Shown piece after piece: positions 42,806 through 52,136 of a DNA stretch of 64,000 bases. Made by a program: the position numbers and the translations under genes. Origin of the DNA: Novosphingobium jiangmenense. GTDB lineage: Bacteria; Pseudomonadota; Alphaproteobacteria; Sphingomonadales; Sphingomonadaceae. The notes under the pieces are model-generated. The model was not told where the DNA came from and searched no databases. It was given only the letters and a program-made list of their open reading frames with translations. Position 1 is the stretch's first letter. Each line of letters opens with the position of its first letter. Location of the stretch: NCBI RefSeq assembly GCF_015694345.1, contig NZ_JADQDC010000003.1, positions 248,001 to 312,000 on the forward strand. Reading direction: 5' to 3'.

Positions 42806-45367
42806 GTGAGATTTTCCGCCGTGCCCTCGCTGGCCGCCATTGCCTTCTGCCTCGCGGCGACCAGTCCCGCGACGGCACAGGACGTGACTGCCGGGACCGA
42901 TGATGCGGCGGCCGAAGGCGCGGCGCAGGATGCGCTGCAGGATCTCGAAGGCAACCCGATCACTGCCGAGGACGACCAGATCCTCGTCGTCGCCACCCGC
43001 ATCAAGGGTCAGGTCGATACCGCGCAGCCGCCGATCGCGGTGCTCGATGAGAACGCCATCGCCTCCTATGGCGCGGGATCGTTGCAGGACCTGCTGGCCG
43101 CGCTTTCGCCGCAGACTTCGTCGGGGCGAGGGCGGGGAGGCGGGATGCCGGTCGTCCTGCTCAACGGCATGCGCATCTCGGGCTTTCGCGAGATGCGTGG
43201 CCTTCCGCCCGAAGCCATCCGCCGGGTCGAGGTCCTGCCCGAGGAAGTGGCGCTGAAGTACGGCTACCGGCCCGACCAGCGCGTGGTGAACTTCATCCTC
43301 AAGGATAATTTCAGCAGCTTCGGCAGCGACAGCGAGTTGCGCCTGCCCAGCGGCGGCGGCTTTACCGAGTGGGAGCAGGAACTCATCCTGACGAAGATCG
43401 CGGGCGGCAACCGCATCAACGTGACCGGCAAGCTCGATGATGCCAGCCCGCTGACCGAGGCCGAGCGCGGGATTGTGCAGCCCAGCACTTCGGCGACGCG
43501 CGTGGCCGGCGATCCCGATCCGGCGGCCTATCGCACGCTGATCGCGGATTCGAAGTCGGCCCAGCTCAATGCCACACTGGCGCGCGCGCTTGGCGGCGGG
43601 GCAGGCTTGAGCGTCAACGTGCTGGCCCAGCGCGACGATTCCCGTTCGCTCAACGGGTTGAACTCGGTGACGCTGACGGATGAGAGCGGCAGCTTCTCGC
43701 GCTTCACGCTCGACCCGCAACCGCTGACCACGCGCCGCCGCACGACCACGCTGCAGGCGAGCGCCGCGCTGAACAAGCCGCTTGGCAACTGGAACCTGGC
43801 GGTTACGGCAGATGGCGGGCACGTCGAGACGAACAGCACGATCGACCGCCGCGCGGACTTGTCGGGTCTGCAGGCACTGGTGAACAGCGGAGCACTGGCA
43901 GCGTCGGGCGCCTTGCCGTCCTCGGCGATCATCCCCGGTGCGGCCGACCGGGCATTGTCCAAGACCGACTCGCTGACCAGCCTTGCCACGCTGTCGGGCC
44001 GTCCGCTGCGCCTGCCGGGTGGCGAGGTGGCGCTGACGGTCAAGGCGGGGTTCGACTATTCGGGCATCGAAAGCAGCGATACGCGCACCGCCACCGGCCA
44101 GATCAACCTCAAGCGCGGCGATGCGCAAGGTGGGTTAAGCCTCGACCTGCCAATCACCAGCCGCAAGGAAAGCTTTGGCGCCGGGATTGGCGACATCTCG
44201 CTCAACGCCAATGCCGAAGTGCATCGGCTGTCGGACTTCGGCACGCTCTACAACTGGGGCGGCGGGCTGACATACAGTCCGACCGAGAAGTTGACCCTGC
44301 AGGCCAGCTATGTCGCTGCCGACAAGGCGCCGACGCTGACCGAACTGGGCGGCCCTTCGATCCTCACCGAGAACGTCTCGATCTACGACTTCTCGCGCGG
44401 CGAGACGGTGCTGGCGCGGGTGATTTCGGGCGGCAACCCGAACCTCGTCAAGGAGCGCCAGCGCGACTGGAAGTTCGGGCTCAACTGGACGCTGCCGTTC
44501 CTCAAGGATTCGACCTTCGTCGCCGAATACTTCCGCAACCGCTCGACCAACACCACCAACGATTTCCCGCTGCTCACGCCAGAGGTGGAAGCGGCGTTTC
44601 CGGGGCGCGTCGTGCGCGATGCCTCGGGGCGGATCGTGTCGGTGGACCAGAGCCCGGTGACCTTTGCCGAGGAGAAGAGCTCGCGCCTGCGCTATGGCCT
44701 CAATCTCTCCGGCAGCTTCGGCAAGCCCGACCCCAATGCACAACGCGGGCCGATGGCTGGCGTGCGGGGCGGCGGTGGCGGGCCGGGTGGTCCTCGCGCC
44801 GGGGCTGGCGGTCCGCCTCCCGGAGCCGGTCCGCGCATGGGCGGTGGTGGCGGGCGCGGCGGCCCCGGCGGCTTCAATTCCGACGGTCGCGGCCGCTGGA
44901 ACCTTTCGATCTTCCACACCATCCGCTTCCAGCAATCGGTGCAGATCGCTCCGGGCGGCACCGTGCTCAACCTGCTCGATGGCGAGGCGATCAGCGGCAG
45001 CGTGGCGCGGCATTCGCTGGAGATGGAAGGCGGCGGCTTCTATCGCGGCTTCGGCCTGCGCCTCAACGGCACCTACACCGGCGGCTCGCGCATCGATGCC
45101 AGCGGCTTGCCGGGTTCGACGACGCTGAGGTTCGATCCGATCGCCACGTTCAACCTGCGCCTGTTCGCCGATCTCGGGCGCAAGCCGAAGCTGGTGGAGA
45201 AAGTGCCGTTCCTCAAGGGCTCGCGCCTCTCGCTTTCGGTCGACAACCTGTTCAACGCCCAGCAGCGCGTGACCGACAATACCGGCACCGTACCGCTGCG
45301 CTATCAGCCCGGCTACCTCGATCCGCGCGGGCGGGTGTTCGAGATCGAGTTCCGCAAGCAGTTCTGA
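42806..45367 (+). CDS. TonB-dependent receptor
   Basis: This is an 853-residue outer-membrane receptor. A signal peptide (residues 1-24, ending ATA) is followed by a TonB-box-like ILVVATRIKG, a plug domain (PPIAVLDENAIASYGAGSLQ, VLLNGMRISGF) and a C-terminal beta-barrel ending in FEIEFRKQF with the terminal aromatic residue needed for assembly. Between residues about 645 and 692 lies a Gly/Pro-rich insertion in what should be an extracellular loop. GTG 42806 is preferred to the long open frame from 42641. The cargo is unknown; no transport gene or specific regulator is adjacent. Confidence 0.9.
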   Translation: MRFSAVPSLAAIAFCLAATSPATAQDVTAGTDDAAAEGAAQDALQDLEGNPITAEDDQILVVATRIKGQVDTAQPPIAVLDENAIASYGAGSLQDLLAALSPQTSSGRGRGGGMPVVLLNGMRISGFREMRGLPPEAIRRVEVLPEEVALKYGYRPDQRVVNFILKDNFSSFGSDSELRLPSGGGFTEWEQELILTKIAGGNRINVTGKLDDASPLTEAERGIVQPSTSATRVAGDPDPAAYRTLIADSKSAQLNATLARALGGGAGLSVNVLAQRDDSRSLNGLNSVTLTDESGSFSRFTLDPQPLTTRRRTTTLQASAALNKPLGNWNLAVTADGGHVETNSTIDRRADLSGLQALVNSGALAASGALPSSAIIPGAADRALSKTDSLTSLATLSGRPLRLPGGEVALTVKAGFDYSGIESSDTRTATGQINLKRGDAQGGLSLDLPITSRKESFGAGIGDISLNANAEVHRLSDFGTLYNWGGGLTYSPTEKLTLQASYVAADKAPTLTELGGPSILTENVSIYDFSRGETVLARVISGGNPNLVKERQRDWKFGLNWTLPFLKDSTFVAEYFRNRSTNTTNDFPLLTPEVEAAFPGRVVRDASGRIVSVDQSPVTFAEEKSSRLRYGLNLSGSFGKPDPNAQRGPMAGVRGGGGGPGGPRAGAGGPPPGAGPRMGGGGGRGGPGGFNSDGRGRWNLSIFHTIRFQQSVQIAPGGTVLNLLDGEAISGSVARHSLEMEGGGFYRGFGLRLNGTYTGGSRIDASGLPGSTTLRFDPIATFNLRLFADLGRKPKLVEKVPFLKGSRLSLSVDNLFNAQQRVTDNTGTVPLRYQPGYLDPRGRVFEIEFRKQF

Positions 45368-45374
45368 GGCCGGG

Positions 45375-45782
45375 CTAGACGATCCGGCTCTTGCCCTGCA
45401 CCCAGGCGCGGGCGCGTTCCTTGTTGCGCTCGCGCTCGGTCGCGGCGAAATTGTCGGCAAAGTGCCGCAGCGAAACGACCTGCGCGAGCGGCAGCTTCTC
45501 TTCGAACATCAGCCCGCAACGCCCGTAGCGGGCCCAGCGCACCTGTCCGAACGCCTCGATATGTTCGCATTGCAGGATCGCCGAAGCGCCGACAGGCGGC
45601 AGGTCTTCCTCGGGAATGATCGCCGCGCCGGTGACGGACAGGTCCTCGAGCATGCAATGCTGCGTGCCCGTCAGCAGGATCAGACGCGCAGGCAGGTGCA
45701 GCCGGACGCGGGCATCGCCGCGCCGTCCCTGGGGCACGGCGCTTGCGCCTGTCCCCGCCCGGCCGAAAGGTTTCGCGATCAT
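45375..45782 (-). CDS. PilZ domain protein
   Basis: This is a 135-residue single-domain protein. The c-di-GMP-binding motifs are visible: RGDAR (RxxxR, residues 21-25) and DLSVTG (DxSxxG, residues 47-52). It is therefore a probable cyclic-di-GMP receptor in a window that also encodes a GGDEF-EAL enzyme. The basic C-terminal helix (ATERERNKERARAW) could contact a partner. It is convergent with the TonB receptor gene, 7 bases between stops, and divergent from uvrC. Confidence 0.88.
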   Translation of the reverse strand: MIAKPFGRAGTGASAVPQGRRGDARVRLHLPARLILLTGTQHCMLEDLSVTGAAIIPEEDLPPVGASAILQCEHIEAFGQVRWARYGRCGLMFEEKLPLAQVVSLRHFADNFAATERERNKERARAWVQGKSRIV

Positions 45783-45912
45783 TCACCACTTGTCGCGCAG
45801 GAGCCCTAAAACCACCGGAACGGACCATCCGGGAAAACCCTGATCACTTTGGGGAAACCCGGCCTCTGACCATTGCGCCGCGCGCGCCAGCGACTATCTG
45901 CATGGGAACGCC

Positions 45913-47850
45913 ATGGCCCGCACGCCCGCCCCTCCACCCGACCGCGATACCGAGCGCTTCCACGAGGATCGCGCGTCGACCACCGTGCGCGGTGCGGACA
46001 AGCCGGACATCGAACTGGGCATCTCGGTCATCCGCGATACGGTGAACACGCTGCGGCCCAAGCCCGGCGTCTACCGCATGCTCGATGCGCGAGGTGACGT
46101 GCTCTACGTGGGCAAGGCGCGCGCGCTGAAGAACCGCGTCGCCAACTATACGCAAGTCGATCGCCTGCCCAACCGCCTGCGCCGCATGGTCAGCCAGACG
46201 CGCAGCATGACGATCGTCACGACGAATTCGGAAGCCGAGGCGCTGCTGCTCGAAGCGCAGCTGATCAAGCGCTTCCGCCCGCCCTACAACGTGCTGCTGC
46301 GCGATGACAAATCGTTCCCGTTCATCCTGTTGCGCGGCGACCATGCGTTCCCGCGCATCCAGAAGCATCGCGGCGCGCGCAAGGCCAAGGGCAACTACTA
46401 CGGCCCCTTTGCCAGCGCCGGCAGCGTCAACACCACGATCAACGCACTGCAGAAACTGTTCCTGCTGCGCAGCTGCAACGACGGCTTCATGGCGCGGCGC
46501 GATCGGCCCTGCCTGCTCTACCAGATCCGCCGCTGCTCGGCCCCTTGCGTCGATCGCATCAGCGAGGCGGACTACGGCGAGCTGGTGCGGCAGGCCAAGG
46601 ACTTCCTCGGCGGCAAGTCGAGCGCGGTCCAGCGCGAGATCGAGGCGCAGATGCAGGAGGCGGCGGAGAACCTCGACTTCGAGCGCGCCGCGATGCTGCG
46701 CGACCGTTTGCGCGCCGCCACCTTTATCCAGGGCAGCCAGGCGATCAACGCCGAGGGCGTCGGCAATGCCGATGTCTTCGCCATGGCAGTCAAGGGCGGG
46801 CAGGTGGCGGTGCAGGCCTTCTTCATCCGTGGCGGCCAGAACTGGGGCCACCGCGCCTTCTTCCCCAGCCACACCGAGGGGCTGGCAGAAACCGAAGTGA
46901 TGACCAGCTTCCTCGCCCAGTTCTACGAGGAAGTGCCGCCGGCGCGCCTGATCCTCGTCGACCGTGAACTGCCAGAAGCCGCGCTGCTGGCCGAGGCCCT
47001 GTGCGAGGCGGCAGGAGGCAAGGTCGAGATTTCGGTGCCCCAGCGTGGCGACCGGCGCAGGCTGATGGAGCAGGCGCAGCGCAACGCCGTGGAATCGCTC
47101 GACCGGCGCATGGCCGAGAGCGGCACCAAGGCCAAGGTCATGCGCGAACTCGCCGAATTCCTCGAACTGCCCGAAGTGCCGCAGCGCATCGAGGTCTATG
47201 ACAACAGCCACATCCAGGGCACCAATGCGCTTGGCGCGATGATCGTCGCGGGGCCGGAAGGCTTCGTGAAGGGCCAGTACCGCAAGTGGAACATCAAGAC
47301 CGCACAGACCAACGACGACTTCGGCATGATGCGCGAAGTGATGACCCGGCGCTTCGGCAAAGCGCAGGAGGAAGACCCTGACCGCGAGAGCGGCATGTGG
47401 CCCGACCTCGTGCTGATCGATGGCGGCAAGGGCCAGATGTCGGCGGTGAAGGAGGCGCTTGGCGAACTCGGCATCGAGGACGTGGCGCTGATCGCCATTG
47501 CCAAAGGGCCGCACCACGGGCGCGAAGGACGCGAGGTGTTCCACTTCCCCGACGGGCGCGAGAAGATGCTTCCGGTCAACTCGCCGGTGCTGTTCCACCT
47601 GCAGAACATGCGCGACGAGGTTCACCGCTTCGCCATCGGCGCCCACCGCGCCAAGCGCAGCCGCGCGATCACCGCCAGCCCGCTGGACGAGATCCCCGGC
47701 ATCGGCCCGGCCCGCAAGCGCGCGCTGCTCCTGCACTTCGGCACGGCGGGCAAGGTCCGCGCGGCGAGCCTCGACGATCTGCAGCGCGCACCGGGCGTGA
47801 GCGCGGCAGTGGCGCAAACCGTCTACGACTTCTATCATCCGAACGGCTAG
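45913..47850 (+). CDS. uvrC: Excinuclease ABC subunit C
   Basis: This is the 645-residue UvrC of nucleotide excision repair, making both incisions around lesions marked by UvrAB. The GIY-YIG domain lies at about residues 49-130 (PGVYRML, VLYVGKARALKNRV). The UVR interaction domain is around residues 235-270. The C-terminal RNase H-like nuclease shows EVYDNSHIQG and LVLIDGGKGQ, and two helix-hairpin-helix motifs end the protein (IPGIGPARKRALLLHFG). The N terminus has an extra segment of about 30 residues. The second gene follows after 15 bases. Confidence 0.97.
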   Translation: MARTPAPPPDRDTERFHEDRASTTVRGADKPDIELGISVIRDTVNTLRPKPGVYRMLDARGDVLYVGKARALKNRVANYTQVDRLPNRLRRMVSQTRSMTIVTTNSEAEALLLEAQLIKRFRPPYNVLLRDDKSFPFILLRGDHAFPRIQKHRGARKAKGNYYGPFASAGSVNTTINALQKLFLLRSCNDGFMARRDRPCLLYQIRRCSAPCVDRISEADYGELVRQAKDFLGGKSSAVQREIEAQMQEAAENLDFERAAMLRDRLRAATFIQGSQAINAEGVGNADVFAMAVKGGQVAVQAFFIRGGQNWGHRAFFPSHTEGLAETEVMTSFLAQFYEEVPPARLILVDRELPEAALLAEALCEAAGGKVEISVPQRGDRRRLMEQAQRNAVESLDRRMAESGTKAKVMRELAEFLELPEVPQRIEVYDNSHIQGTNALGAMIVAGPEGFVKGQYRKWNIKTAQTNDDFGMMREVMTRRFGKAQEEDPDRESGMWPDLVLIDGGKGQMSAVKEALGELGIEDVALIAIAKGPHHGREGREVFHFPDGREKMLPVNSPVLFHLQNMRDEVHRFAIGAHRAKRSRAITASPLDEIPGIGPARKRALLLHFGTAGKVRAASLDDLQRAPGVSAAVAQTVYDFYHPNG

Positions 47851-47865
47851 AGGATGGAGAGTGCG

Positions 47866-48924
47866 ATGAGCGACGACCGGCGCAAGTGGAGCGACGAGGC
47901 CGTGCGCCGGATCGAGGCGGACTTCAACCGCTCCGCCGACACGCACCTGATCCGCGTGGAACTGCCGAAATTCCCCGGCATCACGCTCTACCTCAAGGAC
48001 GAAAGCGTCCATCCCACCGGCAGCCTCAAGCACCGTCTGGCGCGGTCGCTGATCCTCTACGGCTTGTGCAACAATCGCATCGGCCCGGACACGCTGCTGG
48101 TAGACGCGACAAGCGGATCGACGGCGGTTTCGGAAGCCTACTTCGCCAGGCTGATCGGGCTGAAATTCGTCGCGGTCATTCCGCGCAGCACCTCGCCGGC
48201 CAAGATCGAGGCGATCCGCTTTCATGGCGGCGACGTCCACATGGTCGACAGCGCGGGCGAGATGTATCCGGCAGCCGAACAGCTTGCTGCCGAAGCAGGC
48301 GGCCTGTTTCTTGACCAGTTCACCTACGCCGAGCGCGCGACCGACTGGCGCGGCAACAACAACATCGCGCAGTCGATCTTCCAGCAGATGGCGCGCGAGG
48401 ATCACCCGGTGCCGTCGTGGATCGTGTGCGGGGCAGGGACGGGCGGTACCTCGGCCACGCTCGGCCGCTTCATCCGCTATGGCCGCTACCCGACGCGGCT
48501 GTGCGTGGCTGATCCCGAAGGCTCGGTGTTCCACCGCCACCATGCCGACCGCAGCGTCACCGCGCCGCCGCAGGGCGCGTGCTGCCTGATCGAAGGCATT
48601 GGCCGCCCGCGCGTCGAACCTTCGTTCGTGCCCGAGGTGATCGACCGCATGATCGCCGTGCCCGATGCCTCGTCGATCGGGGCGATGCGCGCCATTGCCG
48701 CGCGGATCGGCAGGCCGGTCGGCGGTTCGACCGGCACCAACATCCACGCCTGCCTCATGCTGGCCGAGGAAATGGCGGCGGCAGGCCAGGCGGGTTCGAT
48801 CGTCACGATCCTGTGCGATTCGGGCCTGCGCTATGCCCAGACCTATTACGACGATGCCTGGCTCGAGGCGCAGGGGCTGGACTGGAAACCCGCCGAAACC
48901 CGCGCCGCCGCGTTGCTTTCCTGA
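47866..48924 (+). CDS. PLP-dependent cysteine synthase/desulfhydrase family protein
   Basis: This is a 352-residue fold-type II PLP enzyme. The Schiff-base lysine is Lys55 in HPTGSLKHR, and the phosphate loop is [13 protein letters not shown]. The motif [12 protein letters not shown] matches the asparagine loop region. It resembles bacterial Cds1-type cysteine desulfhydrases more than CysK, because the usual NPTGSIKDR is changed to HPTGSLKHR. It may produce pyruvate, ammonia and sulfide from cysteine. ATG 47866 has GGAGA 5 bases upstream; ATG 47854 is an alternative that adds four residues. Confidence 0.82.
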   Translation: MSDDRRKWSDEAVRRIEADFNRSADTHLIRVELPKFPGITLYLKDESVHPTGSLKHRLARSLILYGLCNNRIGPDTLLVDATSGSTAVSEAYFARLIGLKFVAVIPRSTSPAKIEAIRFHGGDVHMVDSAGEMYPAAEQLAAEAGGLFLDQFTYAERATDWRGNNNIAQSIFQQMAREDHPVPSWIVCGAGTGGTSATLGRFIRYGRYPTRLCVADPEGSVFHRHHADRSVTAPPQGACCLIEGIGRPRVEPSFVPEVIDRMIAVPDASSIGAMRAIAARIGRPVGGSTGTNIHACLMLAEEMAAAGQAGSIVTILCDSGLRYAQTYYDDAWLEAQGLDWKPAETRAAALLS

Positions 48925-49061
48925 CACAGGGCATACGCAGGAACACCGTTTAGGCACCGGTAACCTTGTTTGTTTGCCTGCGGTTGAGGCTCCCGGGCGC
49001 TTGCTCGCCTGCGGGACAGGCCTTGCGCGTACGGGACGCGCGGGGCCGGGAGACTTGGGCA

Positions 49062-49865
49062 ATGACGTTACGCAGCAGCCGCATTGCGGCATTGGGAGCC
49101 TTGGCGATGGTGGCTGCCGCACCGCTCGCCGCACAAAGCGCCAACGGCGTCGGCTCGCCGTTCGAACTGGCGTTCTGGCAATCGGTGGCGGGGAGCGAGG
49201 ACCCGGCGGTCTATGACGCCTACCTGCAGCAATACCCCGCCGGGACATTCGCGGGCCTCGCCAAGGCCAAGGTGGCGAGCCTGCGCAAGTCTGCGCCAGC
49301 CCCGGTGGTCGCACCGCCGGTTGCTGCGCCCGCCCCGCAACCGGTCGCCGCTCCAGCGACACCGGCACCCGCCCCGGCTCTTGCCACAGCCGTAGCGGCA
49401 CCGGCAGAACCCGCACAGGCCGCCCGCGATGCCGCGCTGCTTAGCGAACTGGCCAAGTCGCAGGAGCCCGGCGCGGGCACCGCAAGTGTCGCCGCCGCGC
49501 AAGGCTTTGCCCTGCCACCCCGGCCTGCGCTCACCGAGGTCAGCGACCTGCCGCTGCCGGGATCGTTCTGCTCTGCCGAGCAGCGCAATGCCTTCTACGA
49601 ACTGCGCTACAAGCCGCTGCTCGAACTCGCACGCGGCAACAACTCCGCCGCCATCGCCCACATGCAGAAGCTGCAGCAGGCCTACGACAGCTACCAGCTC
49701 GCGCGCGATCCCTCGCCGATGAACGCGCTGGCCGCCGAGGCGCGCGACTATCAGCAGCAGGTTGCGGCGATGACCTACAGCCGTCAGGCCGCCGTGGTCC
49801 GCCAGTTCGATGCGATCATGGCCGTACCGATCACCGCCTGCCCGGTCACGGTCGCCGCGAAGTGA
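49062..49865 (+). CDS. Secreted hypothetical protein with Ala/Pro-rich linker
   Basis: This is a 267-residue protein. A signal peptide ends around residue 26 (AAPLAAQS). The repeat-like segment FWQSVAGSEDPAVYDAYLQQYP lies at about residues 35-57, a pattern seen in tetratricopeptide-like units of caspase-associated proteins. A long Ala/Pro linker and a helical C-terminal domain with one conserved-looking cysteine pair (SFCSAEQRN, ITACPVTV) follow. Function unknown. ATG 49062 is preferred to an upstream start at 48966, which is not signal-like. It overlaps the next gene by 4 bases (GTGA). Confidence 0.75.
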   Translation: MTLRSSRIAALGALAMVAAAPLAAQSANGVGSPFELAFWQSVAGSEDPAVYDAYLQQYPAGTFAGLAKAKVASLRKSAPAPVVAPPVAAPAPQPVAAPATPAPAPALATAVAAPAEPAQAARDAALLSELAKSQEPGAGTASVAAAQGFALPPRPALTEVSDLPLPGSFCSAEQRNAFYELRYKPLLELARGNNSAAIAHMQKLQQAYDSYQLARDPSPMNALAAEARDYQQQVAAMTYSRQAAVVRQFDAIMAVPITACPVTVAAK

Positions 49866-50311
49866 AGCGCCTCGTTGCCGCGCTTGCGGCCTGCACAATG
49901 CTTCTGCCGCTGCCAGTGCAGGCGCAGGCCTGTCTTGATCGCGAGACCCTTGTCGCCGCGCAAGTCCATGAATTCGAAGCGATGATGATGGCGGTCAGCC
50001 TGCGCTGCAAGGCCATCGGCGTCGACATCTCCGCCGATTACGAGGCCATGCTTGCCACCCACGCGCCGGTCTTTGCCGCAGCCGACCGCCGCCTGCGCGC
50101 GCACTTCGCGCAAGGGCGCACTTACGAGAGCTACGCTACCCAGCTCGGCAACCGCTATGGCGGCGGAGCGACCGATCCCGCCAATTGCCAGCGCTTCGAT
50201 GCCGTGGCCCGCACCCTCGCCGCGCAACCGGCGATCTCGGCCTTGGGCAAGGTCGTCGCGGCCATGGTCGCGCAGCCGCGCATCACCGGTGCCGCCTGCC
50301 GCAAGCCCTGA
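49862..50311 (+). CDS. Secreted hypothetical protein
   Basis: This is a 149-residue protein with a signal peptide (MKRLVAALAACTMLLPLPVQAQA, cleavage near residue 22). The mature part has three or four cysteines (CLDRETL, LRCKAIG, ANCQRF, AACRKP) that could form disulfides and is otherwise helical. It starts with GTG overlapping the previous gene's stop, so the two secreted proteins are probably coupled. No domain was recognised. Confidence 0.72.
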   Translation: MKRLVAALAACTMLLPLPVQAQACLDRETLVAAQVHEFEAMMMAVSLRCKAIGVDISADYEAMLATHAPVFAAADRRLRAHFAQGRTYESYATQLGNRYGGGATDPANCQRFDAVARTLAAQPAISALGKVVAAMVAQPRITGAACRKP

Positions 50312-51214
50312 TCAGCCCTCGCGGCTCTTCGGCTCGATCGGCCGGATCAGCCCTTCCTGTGCCACGCTTGCCACCAGCCTGCCGTCGCGAGTGTAGATCC
50401 GCCCGCGATTGAAGCCGCGCGCGCGCCCAGCCCACGGGCTGTCGCAGGCGTAGAGCAGCCATTCGTCGGCGCGGAAATCATCGTGGAACCACACTGCGTG
50501 GTCGAGGCTCGCGCCCATCAGGTTGCCCTTCGACCAGCTGATGTCGTGCGGCAGGGTGGAGGTACCGAGCAGCGTCATGTCGCTGGCATAGGCCAGCACA
50601 GCGCGGTGGATGCGCGGATCGTCGGGCAGCGCGGCGACCGAACGGAACCAGGTATGCGCGCGCGGCTCCTGCGGGCCGCTGTTCATCCAGTGCCGCGCCT
50701 CCAGCGGGCGCAATTCGATGGGTCGGGGCTGCAGCATGAACTGGCGCTGATGCTCCGGCATCTTGTCGGCATGGCGACGGCGCAGTTCGGCCTCGCTGGC
50801 AAGATCATCCGGTCCGGCCACCTCCGGCATCGGCTCGGCATGATAGCGCCCGTCCTCGCGCTTGTGGAACGAGGCGACCATGTTGAGGATCGGCTTGCCC
50901 AGCTGGCTCGCCACCACCCGCCGGTTGGAGAACGAACCGCCGTCGAGGTCGCGCTCCACCTTGAAGTCGATCTCGTGGTCCTCGTTCCCGCCGCGCAGGA
51001 AATAGGCGTGGAGCGAGTGGACCGGGCGGTCGTCGGGCACGGTGCGCTCGGCGCTGGCGAGGGCCTGGCCGATAACCTGCCCGCCGAACACGCGGCCGAC
51101 GCCGCCGATCTTGCGCCGTCCCTCGAAGCGGTCGCCGCCGTGGTCCTTGACGTCGAGCAGGTCGAGCAGACGGTCGACCAGTTCCTGCGGAGTCGGATTG
51201 TCGTTTTCGGTCAT
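50312..51214 (-). CDS. tesB: Acyl-CoA thioesterase II (TesB)
   Basis: This is a 300-residue double-hotdog thioesterase. VFGGQVIGQALASAERTV, HSLHAYFLRGG and the C-terminal SLDHAVWFHDDF with the catalytic aspartate are typical of TesB. It hydrolyses medium- to long-chain acyl-CoA in the cytoplasm. The frame stays open to 51397, but ATG 51214 gives the family length. The stop of the convergent secreted-protein gene is directly adjacent, with no base between the two stop codons. Confidence 0.93.
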   Translation of the reverse strand: MTENDNPTPQELVDRLLDLLDVKDHGGDRFEGRRKIGGVGRVFGGQVIGQALASAERTVPDDRPVHSLHAYFLRGGNEDHEIDFKVERDLDGGSFSNRRVVASQLGKPILNMVASFHKREDGRYHAEPMPEVAGPDDLASEAELRRRHADKMPEHQRQFMLQPRPIELRPLEARHWMNSGPQEPRAHTWFRSVAALPDDPRIHRAVLAYASDMTLLGTSTLPHDISWSKGNLMGASLDHAVWFHDDFRADEWLLYACDSPWAGRARGFNRGRIYTRDGRLVASVAQEGLIRPIEPKSREG

Positions 51215-51254
51215 GCCCGTCCGATGGACTGACTTGCCGTTAGCGTCAACGGGA

Positions 51255-52136
51255 TCAGCGCCGTCCACTGAGCTTGGCATAGAGCCGCCAGCCCAGCGCC
51301 TTGGCGCGATTGCTGGCCGGCCAGCGCCCCGGCGCGCGCGGAGCCCGGCCCCATTTGCGCAGCAGACCATTGAACGCCCGCGCATCGGCTTCGGCAAAGC
51401 TCCATTCCGAACGCCACGTGATCGACAGCGAGACCGAGGGCGCAGGCCCGTTTCGCACGAAATGCGGCGACATCACCGGTACATAGAGCGCCTCGCCCGG
51501 GTGCAGCGACCAGTCCTTGCCGGCGGGCTTCAGCTCGTCCCGCCAGAACAGCTCGCGTCCGCCGCCGGTGTGATAGCTTTCGTGCGTCTCGTCCGGCGCA
51601 AAGCGCGCATCGCCTGCCGGGAACATGGTCATGACCTTGCTGCCCATGACCTGCAGCAGGATGTTGTGCTCCGGGTCGAAGTGATAGGGCGTCACGCCGT
51701 CGGGGCTGGTCACGAAGACAAAGCCCTGCGGCTTGAGCATCGCCCCGGTGCGGTCCTCGATCACCGGGCGCAGTTCTTCCAGCAGGCTCGCCAGCAGTTC
51801 GGCATAGGCCGGGCATTGCTCGATGTTCTTGAGCGCGGCCCAGCTGCCGGTCGAGGCGATGTTGCGGATGGTCTCGCCGATGCCGATGCCGTTGGCCGGA
51901 GCCTTCTCGCCGTTCAGGCCGATGGGCAGTGCGGCGCGGTTGTACTCCACCGAACGCTCGGGCAGGGCCTCGGCCAGACAGGCCAGCGCGTCCAGCTGCA
52001 TCAGCGGGTGCATGCCGAGCCGGTGAACCAGCTTGTGCGGCACTTCCGGGTAGGACGCGGCAAAGGTTGCGCGCGAAGTCTCGTCGAAGGCATCAAGCGG
52101 CGCCGCTGCGCGCGGCAAAGGGAAGGGCTGGTTCAT
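51255..52136 (-). CDS. Cupin-like / JmjC-type Fe(II)-2-oxoglutarate oxygenase
   Basis: This is a 293-residue protein with a jelly-roll core of the JmjC/FIH type. The metal ligands look complete: His152 and Asp154 in YHFDPEHN, and His225 in SPHFVRNG. YVPVMSPHFV is the usual strand at the third ligand. It could hydroxylate a protein, tRNA or small molecule. ATG 52136 overlaps the stop of the upstream acetyltransferase gene (ATGA), so the two are co-translated. The frame open to 52301 is not protein-like. Confidence 0.8.
   Translation of the reverse strand: MNQPFPLPRAAAPLDAFDETSRATFAASYPEVPHKLVHRLGMHPLMQLDALACLAEALPERSVEYNRAALPIGLNGEKAPANGIGIGETIRNIASTGSWAALKNIEQCPAYAELLASLLEELRPVIEDRTGAMLKPQGFVFVTSPDGVTPYHFDPEHNILLQVMGSKVMTMFPAGDARFAPDETHESYHTGGGRELFWRDELKPAGKDWSLHPGEALYVPVMSPHFVRNGPAPSVSLSITWRSEWSFAEADARAFNGLLRKWGRAPRAPGRWPASNRAKALGWRLYAKLSGRR

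Noticed and set aside
45844..49416. Very long antisense open frame (1190 codons) opposite uvrC and the PLP enzyme gene
   Set aside because: The opposite strand encodes uvrC with all its domains. The antisense protein is Arg/His/Ala-rich with no motif, a usual effect of high GC and biased third codon positions.
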